DNA of 11,658 bases from JAVVEG01 sp041689205 (GTDB lineage: Bacteria > Pseudomonadota > Gammaproteobacteria > Pseudomonadales > Pseudohongiellaceae): contig JBDNGQ010000003.1 in the NCBI GenBank assembly GCA_041689205.1, forward strand, positions 1 to 11,658, in the 5' to 3' direction. A program made the position numbers and the translations under genes. Below are positions 1 through 5,503 of this stretch, piece after piece. The notes below the pieces were generated by a model. The model ran no database searches. It had not been told where the DNA came from and worked only from the letters and a program-made list of their open reading frames with translations. The first letter of the stretch is position 1, and every line of letters begins with the position of its first letter.

Positions 1-96
1 AGAGTCTTTGATGTACAGGACATATGCTGAGCACAGTGCCACCAGAGTTACCACCAGCGCCCCGGTCATGGCAAAAACGATCGTAAACCAATCCAT
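1..96 (-). CDS. Small membrane protein, N-terminal part only (runs off left edge)
   Basis: Reading leftward from an ATG at 96 gives MDWFTIVFAMTGALVVTLVA and then a further 12 residues to the window edge with no stop. Residues 4-28 are almost wholly hydrophobic, so this is an N-terminal membrane anchor followed by a basic/polar YIKDS turn. It lies 44 bases beyond the stop of the DUF2796 gene on the same strand with no terminator visible between, so it probably belongs to the same Zur-controlled transcript. I see no good ribosome binding site before the ATG. A second ATG at 69 is possible. I do not recognise the family from 32 residues. A role in zinc handling is inferred from position only. 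Confidence 0.5.
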   Translation of the reverse strand, partial: MDWFTIVFAMTGALVVTLVALCSAYVLYIKDS

Positions 97-140
97 AGTG
101 TGTACCAGTTGTTAAAGTTCGGGAGTCTGCGCTGTTTTCG

Positions 141-719
141 TCAGAGCAGTCTGAGGCTGCTCTGAGGGCGGGACAGGCGCTGGGCTCCCTGAGTTCGGCT
201 CAGAGCCCATTGCACGTCGACTGCCTCGATGCCTGCAAAATTTCCAAAGGCAGTTACTGTCAATTCTGCAGGAGTTGATTCGTTATGGCACTGAAGTTCA
301 AAAATAACTTTGAACCCTGCGTGCCCACCAGAGGCATGCGGCGGCGCATTTGAATGGTCAGCTTCAAGTGCGCCATGGGTAGCGCTGATGTCTGTAAACT
401 GCCCGGTAGCCACTGCGTGTGACTGGACCAGGTCACAGTTGAGTGCCGAAAGGCGTAATATGCTGTCAGGTTCTTGCAGCTTCAGCAGGGCACTCTGGAT
501 TGAGTTCCGCTCAGCTTTATGCTGCGGAGCATGCTCGAAACCGACGATATTAATGGCGGGGGTTTCAAATTCAATCAACAGCGTTAAGCGGTCCTGAACC
601 AGGCTTAGCTGAGACGCTCCGTGTACATGAGCACTCGCATCGCGATGCACATGCTGTGCTGAAGCACTGGCCATTGAGAGCGCAAGAACCGGGATCAGCA
701 ATGCAATAGTAAGCTTCAT
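141..719 (-). CDS. zrgA: DUF2796 / ZrgA-family periplasmic zinc-binding protein
   Basis: This 192-residue protein starts with a Sec signal peptide (hydrophobic residues 4-19, likely cut after ASA at about residue 21), so it should act in the periplasm. The mature N-terminus is at once His-rich (HVHRDASAHVHGAS). It is followed by the conserved DUF2796 segment LLIEFETPAINIVGFEHAP and a second His/Asp-rich linker near residues 98-133 (THGALEADH, PPHASGGH). Such His clusters fit zinc capture. In Vibrio cholerae (zrg) and Pseudomonas aeruginosa (zrm, PA4063) the DUF2796 protein works with an ABC ATPase, a permease and a DUF3299 protein, and all of these are in this window. The ATG directly follows the TAG of the CobW gene (zero spacing), so the two are almost certainly co-transcribed and translationally coupled. 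The length is normal for the family. Family assignment is firm; zinc as substrate is inferred from the family and the Zur box. Confidence 0.88.
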   Translation of the reverse strand: MKLTIALLIPVLALSMASASAQHVHRDASAHVHGASQLSLVQDRLTLLIEFETPAINIVGFEHAPQHKAERNSIQSALLKLQEPDSILRLSALNCDLVQSHAVATGQFTDISATHGALEADHSNAPPHASGGHAGFKVIFELQCHNESTPAELTVTAFGNFAGIEAVDVQWALSRTQGAQRLSRPQSSLRLL

Positions 720-1940
720 CTACGCCTCCAGTTGCTCCTGCACGGAAAAGGGGCTGTCCAGCGTCAACCAGTGAGCTTCACCCGCAGCCAGTTCATCATC
801 CGTCAGCAGGCAGGTGTTCAACTGTTCAATCATGTGCTGCTGGTCGAGAGACTGGCCAATAAAGACAAGTTCCTGGCGCATATCGCCGAAGGGGGCTTCC
901 CAGGTTTCCTCAATGTAGCTCAACGCTTCTTCGTCCGTGGGCCATTGATCTTTTGGAATGGCGTTCCAGAACGTGCCGACAAAACCGTGACGGGCAATGC
1001 CGCCCGCCTGGTTCCACTGCCCCGTCAGGGTTGGATGGCTGGCAAGCCAGTAGAAGCCCTTTGATCGGATCAGACGCCCGGCTGGCCAGTCCTGATGCAG
1101 GAATGCAAAGAAACGTGACGGGTGAAAGGGGCGGCGGGCGCGAAAGGTGACGCTGCTGATACCGTATTCTTCTGTTTCAGGTATGTGCTCACCACGCAGT
1201 TCGCGCAGCCAGCCGGGTGCCAGTTGTGCTTTTTCAAAATTGAAGCGATTAGTTCCGATGATCTTGTTCAGGGGAACCTCACCCGCACTGATCGGGACAA
1301 TCTCAGCCTCTGGATTAAGACTGCGGATAACGGCCTTTACCCGGTCAAACTGTTCGGGGCTGACCAGGTCCGTTTTGCTGATCAGCACAATATCGCAAAA
1401 CTCGATCTGATCGACGAGCAAATCAGAGACACTGCGCTCATCGTCCTCGCCAAGACTCTCGCCGGTTTCCTGCAGAGAGAACGCATCCTCGTAATCCTCC
1501 AGGAAATTGGCAGCATCAACGACGGTAACCATTGTATCCAATCGGGCTGTCTGCGAGAGGCTGACTCCGTGTTCGTCTTCAAAGGTAAACGTTTCCGCAA
1601 TCGGTAAAGGCTCTGATATGCCAGTGGCTTCAATCAACAGATAATCAAATCGGCCCTGCGCTGCCAGTGCATTGATCTCGGTCAGCAGGTCTTCACGCAA
1701 GGTGCAGCAGATGCAGCCATTACTCATCTCGATCAGTTTTTCATCGGTGCGGTTGAGAGTGACATCGTTGTTGACGGTCTGGGCATCTATGTTGATGTCG
1801 CTCATATCATTGACGATAACAGCGACCTTAAGGCCGGCACGGTTTCGCAGCACATGATTAAGCACGGTTGTTTTACCTGCGCCAAGAAACCCGGAGAGTA
1901 CGGTAACCGGCAGCAGGGGGAGGGTGGCGCTGGAGTTCAT
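720..1940 (-). CDS. CobW/COG0523-family GTPase, ZigA-like zinc metallochaperone
   Basis: This is a P-loop GTPase of 406 residues from the ATG at 1940. It has Walker A GFLGAGKTT at 17-25, the metal-binding CxCC motif NGCICC at 74-79, a conserved ATGISEPLP stretch from 104, the guanine-specificity motif SKTD at 187-190, and a C-terminal CobW_C domain from about 260 (FRARRPFHPSRFFAF; WNQAGGIARHGFVG). CobW/COG0523 proteins bind zinc at CxCC and use GTP hydrolysis to deliver it to client enzymes. The zinc-starvation members (ZigA, YeiR, ZagA) are under Zur or similar control. Here a strong Zur box lies 26 bases upstream and the zrgA-like gene follows at once. A TTG at 1952 in frame would add four residues (MSIS). 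I prefer the ATG, which is preceded by GAG at a usable distance, although neither start has a strong binding site. The client protein cannot be told from the sequence. Confidence 0.92.
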   Translation of the reverse strand: MNSSATLPLLPVTVLSGFLGAGKTTVLNHVLRNRAGLKVAVIVNDMSDINIDAQTVNNDVTLNRTDEKLIEMSNGCICCTLREDLLTEINALAAQGRFDYLLIEATGISEPLPIAETFTFEDEHGVSLSQTARLDTMVTVVDAANFLEDYEDAFSLQETGESLGEDDERSVSDLLVDQIEFCDIVLISKTDLVSPEQFDRVKAVIRSLNPEAEIVPISAGEVPLNKIIGTNRFNFEKAQLAPGWLRELRGEHIPETEEYGISSVTFRARRPFHPSRFFAFLHQDWPAGRLIRSKGFYWLASHPTLTGQWNQAGGIARHGFVGTFWNAIPKDQWPTDEEALSYIEETWEAPFGDMRQELVFIGQSLDQQHMIEQLNTCLLTDDELAAGEAHWLTLDSPFSVQEQLEA

Positions 1941-1966
1941 GGAAATGCTCAATCACTTTGTTTATT

Positions 1967-1985
1967 TATGTTATAACATAACATA
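1967..1985 (-). promoter_or_regulatory. Zur operator (zinc uptake regulator box)
   Basis: The core ATGTTATAACATAACAT (1968-1984) is an inverted repeat. With the flanking T/A pair the arms are 8 bases (1967-1974 and 1978-1985) around a 3-base centre. It differs from the gammaproteobacterial Zur consensus core ATGTTATANTATAACAT at only one base. It overlaps the predicted -10 element of the CobW gene, so zinc-loaded Zur would block transcription of the CobW-zrgA unit when zinc is plentiful. Confidence 0.85.
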
Positions 1986-2004
1986 TGAAAACGAAAACTG
2001 TAAA
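1975..2004 (-). promoter_or_regulatory. Predicted sigma-70 promoter of the CobW-zrgA unit
   Basis: On the minus strand TTTACA (2004-1999) can serve as -35 and TATGTT (1980-1975) as -10, with an 18-base gap. The -10 lies inside the Zur box, as expected for a repressed promoter. The spacer is one base longer than ideal and the -10 matches four of six positions, so this is a reading of the sequence, not a mapped start. It falls in the 102-base gap between the permease stop and the CobW start, which supports a separate transcript for CobW-zrgA. Confidence 0.45.
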
Positions 2005-2042
2005 GCAGTTATTTGGCGGGCTTGCTGGGGCTGTTGCTCAGA

Positions 2043-3266
2043 CTAGCTGCTGAGACGAATTGCAAGCGAGCGTCGGTATGCCAATGTGGCCGGCAGACCT
2101 GCGAGCAAGAAGGACAACAGGAGAGCGGCGCCCAGATAAGGCAGAATCTCTGGAGTCAGAACCTGAGTTGACACAAACAGACCGTAACTGGCGCTGATCC
2201 AGTTGGCGGACAGGAAAAGAATCAAGGTCAGCATAACTATGCCAGACAACAACCCAAGCAGAGTCATCAGCAGTGCTTCAGTCTGGATCAACAGGAACAG
2301 AAAACCAGGTCGGGCACCAAGGGCACGCAGCACCGCCAGCTCCCGCTCCCGCTGCTGCAAAGTGGATAACAACATCGTTGCCATGCCGAACAATGCCGAT
2401 ACCAGCACAAGCCCGGCAATGAGCGTCAAAACGCGCTCCAGGATATTCATCATCTGCCAGAGTTCAGCCAGGACGACGCCGGGCATGATCGCGATCAGAG
2501 GCTCCTGCCGATATTCATTAATTTCGCGCTGGATGCGAAAACTCAGCAGCTTGGACTCAAGACCAATCATGAAAGCGGTAATTGAGTCAGGCACAGGCCC
2601 TGTGCGATGCACTGCTTCAAGGCTTTCAAGACTGATGTGAATGGTCTGATCCACCGGAGTGCCCGTTGGGGCCAGGATGCCAGTCACCGTGAATGGATAC
2701 TGGGTGTGATTGGCAAAGCTCACCGAACCGAGTCCATGTGCCACCACAAAACTGTGTCCCGGTTGATAACCCAGGCGGGCTGCTACTTCAGCCCCCAGTA
2801 CGGCTTTAAAGTCCGGGACCGGAGGAGCATCCAGCTGCGAGCGATAATCTTCAAAGGGGCTGCCCTGTTGCAGGTGCAGGGGCATGGCACTGCCGTATTT
2901 AAAATAACGAAAGTAATCACTGGTGGTTCCCAGCACCCGGTAGCCTCGATGCGAATCTCCAAGAGAGATTGGAATGCTCCACGCAATGCCTGGCTTACTT
3001 ATCATCTCTTGATAGCTTTTCCAGGTGACATTATTGGTGGCATTGCCGATATGGAAAACGCTGTAGAGCAACAGGTTGACCCCACCTGTTCTGGCTCCCA
3101 CGATCAGGTCAACGCCAGAAACGGTTTTACTGAAGCTGTTACGAATCTCCTGGCGTAGATGTTCTACACCAAGTACGACGATGGTGCTGAACATAATCGA
3201 CAACACGGTCAGCAGGACTGTCAGGCGGCGGTTCAGCAAACTGCCGATTGCGAGTTTAAGAAACAT
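2043..3266 (-). CDS. ABC transporter permease, FtsX/MacB type (zinc-associated)
   Basis: From the ATG at 3266 (MFLKLAIGSL) this is a 407-residue inner-membrane protein. It has one transmembrane segment at about 16-34, a large extracytoplasmic MacB_PCD-like domain (about 38-265), then three transmembrane segments at about 278-302, 325-352 and 372-397 forming the FtsX domain. The cytoplasmic QQRERELAVLRALGARP (305-320) is the typical coupling helix that contacts the ATPase. An in-frame start further upstream (3485) gives an Arg/Pro-rich stretch unlike the family, and it would overlap most of the ATPase C-terminus, so I reject it. The chosen start overlaps the ATPase gene by 11 bases, a mark of translational coupling. 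Permeases of this shape (LolC/MacB) usually move cargo between membrane and periplasm rather than import ions through a channel. Their partnership with DUF2796 in zinc uptake is known from Vibrio and Pseudomonas. Confidence 0.87.
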   Translation of the reverse strand: MFLKLAIGSLLNRRLTVLLTVLSIMFSTIVVLGVEHLRQEIRNSFSKTVSGVDLIVGARTGGVNLLLYSVFHIGNATNNVTWKSYQEMISKPGIAWSIPISLGDSHRGYRVLGTTSDYFRYFKYGSAMPLHLQQGSPFEDYRSQLDAPPVPDFKAVLGAEVAARLGYQPGHSFVVAHGLGSVSFANHTQYPFTVTGILAPTGTPVDQTIHISLESLEAVHRTGPVPDSITAFMIGLESKLLSFRIQREINEYRQEPLIAIMPGVVLAELWQMMNILERVLTLIAGLVLVSALFGMATMLLSTLQQRERELAVLRALGARPGFLFLLIQTEALLMTLLGLLSGIVMLTLILFLSANWISASYGLFVSTQVLTPEILPYLGAALLLSFLLAGLPATLAYRRSLAIRLSS

Positions 3267-3978
3267 TGTCTGATTCCGTTTTCGAGTCCTCGGCAGTGGC
3301 GGTGTTAATACTGCGCAAATCCACAATCTGATCAAAGTGGGACGCCAAACTGTGGTCATGACTGAAGAGCAGAACGGTGCTTTGATTCGCCAGCGCACCC
3401 TGGAGCAGGGCGCTGATGAATCCATCCCTGGCATCGGCATCCAGGGCAGACGTCGGCTCATCAGCAATGATGACAGGCGGCGCATTAATCAGGGCTCGGG
3501 CTATTGCCACACGTTGCTGCTGACCCACGCTCAGGCGGGCGGCTTTCTCACCGGCACAGGAGCGGGGCAGGCCAAGCTGGTCAATCAATTCCATTATGCG
3601 GCCGTCAATATGCCGACGAGAGTTTCGTGTGGTTCCGCTGCGGTCGAATGCCAAACCAAGCCTGATATTGTCAGCAACACTCAGGTAGGACAGCAGATTG
3701 AACTGCTGGAAGATGACACCTGTGTAACGAGCGCGGAAGCGGTCCCGCGCCCGCGTGCTGAGCTGGCAGATGTCGGTACCGTTTATGATGATATGACCTT
3801 TATCGGGTTTGGCAATTCCGCAGAGAAGATTTAACAGAGTGGTTTTGCCACAGCCAGACGGACCATGCAGAAATACCCGGGCTCCGGTGTGCACCTGCCA
3901 CTGGGGGATAAAAATAACGGGAGGACCTGCACGCTTCCATGAGAAACTCAGACCCGCGATATTGATGGCTAATGTCAT
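3256..3978 (-). CDS. ABC transporter ATP-binding protein, LolD/MacB-like
   Basis: This 240-residue ABC ATPase has all key motifs: Walker A GPSGCGKTT at 39-47, Q-loop FQQFNLL from 90, signature LSVGQQQR at 149-156 (VGQQQ in place of the usual SGGQQQ/SGGEQ), Walker B VIIADEP with catalytic Glu at about 169-175, D-loop SALD, and the switch His in FSHDHS (207). It drives the permease encoded directly downstream, with an 11-base overlap. Size and motif spacing match the MacB/LolD/FtsE group rather than ZnuC. The start is the ATG at 3978. It has only a weak AAGAG-like binding site upstream. The gene is divergent from the DUF3299 gene across a 97-base region that holds a Zur-like box, so both directions are likely derepressed in zinc starvation. 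The glycine-poor signature motif is a small oddity and not clearly inactivating. Confidence 0.9.
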   Translation of the reverse strand: MTLAINIAGLSFSWKRAGPPVIFIPQWQVHTGARVFLHGPSGCGKTTLLNLLCGIAKPDKGHIIINGTDICQLSTRARDRFRARYTGVIFQQFNLLSYLSVADNIRLGLAFDRSGTTRNSRRHIDGRIMELIDQLGLPRSCAGEKAARLSVGQQQRVAIARALINAPPVIIADEPTSALDADARDGFISALLQGALANQSTVLLFSHDHSLASHFDQIVDLRSINTATAEDSKTESDNVS

Positions 3979-4033
3979 TCTATCGACTCTTGCAGACTAC
4001 TGGTCTGTTAATGAGAGTGACCGTTGATTCGTG

Positions 4034-4050
4034 ATGTTATAGTATATCTT
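4034..4050. promoter_or_regulatory. Second, weaker Zur-like operator between divergent genes
   Basis: ATGTTATAGTATATCTT matches the Zur core ATGTTATANTATAACAT at 14 of 16 defined positions; the left half is perfect and the right half has two changes. It lies in the divergent 3979-4075 intergenic region, 26 bases before the DUF3299 ATG and 56 bases before the ABC ATPase ATG. On the minus strand TATACT overlaps it and could be a -10 for the ABC operon; on the plus strand TATATC could serve DUF3299. I could not pick convincing -35 boxes. Confidence 0.7.
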
Positions 4051-4075
4051 TTTTAATTTCTACTCAGGGGGCACC

Positions 4076-4690
4076 ATGCCTGCAGCCAGCTGTTACAGTC
4101 TTCTCTCGCCCGTCCGTGGCCTCTGCCTGTCCGGGCTGTGTTTACTGATGCTATTGCCAGCTTCATCAGCCAGCGCAGCTGAAGACGCGTCAGCCTACAA
4201 AGAGCTGGAATGGACTGATTTAATACCCGAGGCAGACCTGCAGGCGCTGTTGAATCCCCCGAGCTGGATGATGGACGTTGAGGATGGCTCGGACGCCGAT
4301 GACCTGACACTGCTATCGGAGGAGCGCGAGCCCGACGAGCAGGAAGCGCGATTTATGCAGGCTTTGAAATCCAGTGAGGTGAAGCAGGAGCTGGATAATC
4401 AACGTGTCAGGGTTCCCGGATTCATCGTTCCGCTGGCTTTCGACGACCGCATGCGAACCATCGAGTTCTTTTTGGTGCCTTACTTTGGCGCCTGCCTGCA
4501 CTTGCCCCCGCCCCCTCCGAATCAAATAATTTATGTGAATTACGAGCTGGGTATCGAAATGAATCAACTGTACGAACCTTATTGGGTAGAAGGCGTCTTG
4601 AAGACGGTAAGCGTTTCTAATGCGGTGGCAGAGTCGGCCTATCGGATAAGCGAGGCACGGATTCAGCTTTACGAATACGACGACGAGTAG
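4076..4690 (+). CDS. DUF3299 exported protein of the zinc-uptake cluster
   Basis: This 204-residue protein has a Sec signal peptide (hydrophobic core about 15-29, likely cleaved near ASA|AE at 34-35) and then a DUF3299 domain. The family hallmark GACLHLPPPPPNQ is at 138-150, preceded by VPGFIVPLAFDD (113-124) and followed by VNYELGIEMNQLYEPYWVEG. The conserved Cys/His pair (C140, H142) next to the poly-proline run could bind metal, but the family has no proven biochemical role. DUF3299 genes sit beside DUF2796 and ABC genes in zinc-uptake operons (zrg in Vibrio, zrmD/PA4066 in Pseudomonas). Here the gene is split off and reads divergently, still with a Zur-like box in front. The ATG has a good binding site (AGGGG at 4066-4070). 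Residues 66-92 form an acidic linker rich in Asp/Glu. The protein is probably periplasmic. Confidence 0.85.
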   Translation: MPAASCYSLLSPVRGLCLSGLCLLMLLPASSASAAEDASAYKELEWTDLIPEADLQALLNPPSWMMDVEDGSDADDLTLLSEEREPDEQEARFMQALKSSEVKQELDNQRVRVPGFIVPLAFDDRMRTIEFFLVPYFGACLHLPPPPPNQIIYVNYELGIEMNQLYEPYWVEGVLKTVSVSNAVAESAYRISEARIQLYEYDDE

Positions 4691-4811
4691 CTGTCAAACC
4701 GGGTATAGGAAGAACAAAAGGTATCTCCTAATCAGGGCTGGTTGAAAATGATAAAACCGCTTTTTGTCCTCCAAAAGTTGAAGAACAGCATTATTCCTGC
4801 CTTGACCAGTT

Positions 4812-5123
4812 GTGATCAGATGGATTTCACCCGGAATCCAGACAGAGTCAGCCTTTACTCAAAGGGTGGGCAGAGAGTATGAGCTCTCGCTCCTTGAAGG
4901 TTCTTTCTCCGCTGTGCCGACAATCTGCCCTCACCTGCTCGGTCCACTCAAACGCGATCCCGAACAAGCCGGTGAACTGGTGTGTCCGTGGCATGGCTAT
5001 CGATTCGATCTCGCCACCCGCAAGTGCCTCAAACCCAGTCACGCGCAATGTCGCCTGCCACCGATACCGGAAGTTCAGGAGGACGCTCACGGTAATCTGA
5101 TTGCCCGCCTGGGTGTGGGATAG
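4812..5123 (+). CDS. Small Rieske [2Fe-2S] domain protein
   Basis: This protein of 103 residues has a complete Rieske cluster site: C39-P-H41 and C58-P-W-H61 with 16 residues between, followed by GYRFD. One Cys and one His from each motif bind the two irons. It resembles stand-alone Rieske ferredoxins that carry electrons to a partner oxygenase or reductase, but no such partner is in the window. The start is a GTG at 4812. An in-frame TGA at 4803 blocks any longer form, and no clear Shine-Dalgarno site is visible. The N-terminus is short for the family and may be eroded, though the strand before the first motif (QRVGREYELSLLEGSFSAVP) is present. No physical link to the zinc genes is proven: it is 121 bases past the DUF3299 stop on the same strand. 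Domain call firm; start and function open. Confidence 0.75.
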   Translation: MIRWISPGIQTESAFTQRVGREYELSLLEGSFSAVPTICPHLLGPLKRDPEQAGELVCPWHGYRFDLATRKCLKPSHAQCRLPPIPEVQEDAHGNLIARLGVG

Positions 5124-5330
5124 GACACTACTGAAAATCTGGATAACGAGCTGGAGCGGCTCGCCAAAGCCAGACACCAAAGCAAAAACGAAGTTGCCCG
5201 CAGCCTGTTACGTGCCAGCCTGATGAGAGAGCAACTGCGCATGCTTCATGATGAACTGGAGCCGCAAGCGCGTTCAAACGGCTGGCTTACTGAGGATGTA
5301 TGCGACATAAACTGTCGCCGTAATGTATAA
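5124..5330 (+). pseudogene. Ribbon-helix-helix (CopG-like) antitoxin remnant lacking a start codon
   Basis: Immediately after the Rieske TAG, and in the same frame, 68 codons run to a TAA at 5328. The reading contains NLDNELERLAKARHQSKNEV, then ARSLLRASLMREQLRMLHDE, then PQARSNGWLTEDVCDI. The pattern of a short strand, 'ELERLAKARHQSKNEVAR' helix-turn-helix and a C-terminal 'ARxxGWLTEDV' is typical of CopG/RHH antitoxins. There is no ATG, GTG or TTG before the DNA-binding part; the first ATG falls in the middle (ASLM). It is therefore a 5'-truncated remnant, unless translation begins at a rare CTG (5139) or by readthrough of the TAG. No toxin gene (PIN, RelE or other) follows within 5331-5503. 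The family assignment is by pattern only. Confidence 0.5.
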
Positions 5331-5503
5331 GCTCACAGTCATCGCAAGATTCAATACTGAAGATCTTCCGCAAATTTCACTTATTTTTTATAAGAGCAAC
5401 TGCTGGACGAAACATAAACGTGTTGATTCTCCGGATTCCAAGTGTTAAAGCACATGAGTACCACTGCTCTGCAGGAATCGAATAGATAAAAAGAGGAATA
5501 ATA
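5331..5503 (+). other. Non-coding leader of rmuC
   Basis: Together with the remnant before it, this makes 380 bases without an intact gene. The 173 bases hold an A/T-rich stretch (5379-5394) with TATAAG at 5389-5394, a fair -10 match without a good -35, and TTGATT at 5423-5428 without a good -10. AAGAGGA (5491-5497) is a strong ribosome binding site six bases before the rmuC ATG. I see no terminator, repeat or RNA gene. Confidence 0.4.

Noticed and set aside
1122..1607. A 161-codon plus-strand frame opposite the CobW gene
   Set aside because: It lies wholly antisense to a clear GTPase with all motifs; its translation has no recognisable domain.
2607..3158. A 183-codon plus-strand frame opposite the ABC permease
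   Set aside because: Antisense to a well-supported gene, no domain, no ribosome binding site logic.
3267..3485. N-terminal extension of the permease (Arg/Pro-rich, starting MRRLSS)
   Set aside because: Composition is unlike a membrane protein and it overlaps most of the ATPase C-terminal coding region; the ATG at 3266 gives the family's normal start.
4691..4811. Possible terminator after the DUF3299 gene (AGGA...TCCT pairing near 4708-4728)
   Set aside because: The stem is only four to five bases with a long loop and no T-run; not strong enough to list.
4748..4882. A 44-residue frame starting MIKPLFVLQKLK that overlaps the start of the Rieske gene in another frame
   Set aside because: No family resemblance, a poorly spaced AGGG site, and it ends inside the Rieske coding region; probably chance. 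A frameshifted Rieske N-terminus was considered but the residues do not fit.
5323..5450. A short frame (MYKLTVIARFNTEDL...) overlapping the end of the RHH remnant, considered as a toxin partner
   Set aside because: It has about 41 residues, no PIN, RelE or other toxin motif, and no binding site.
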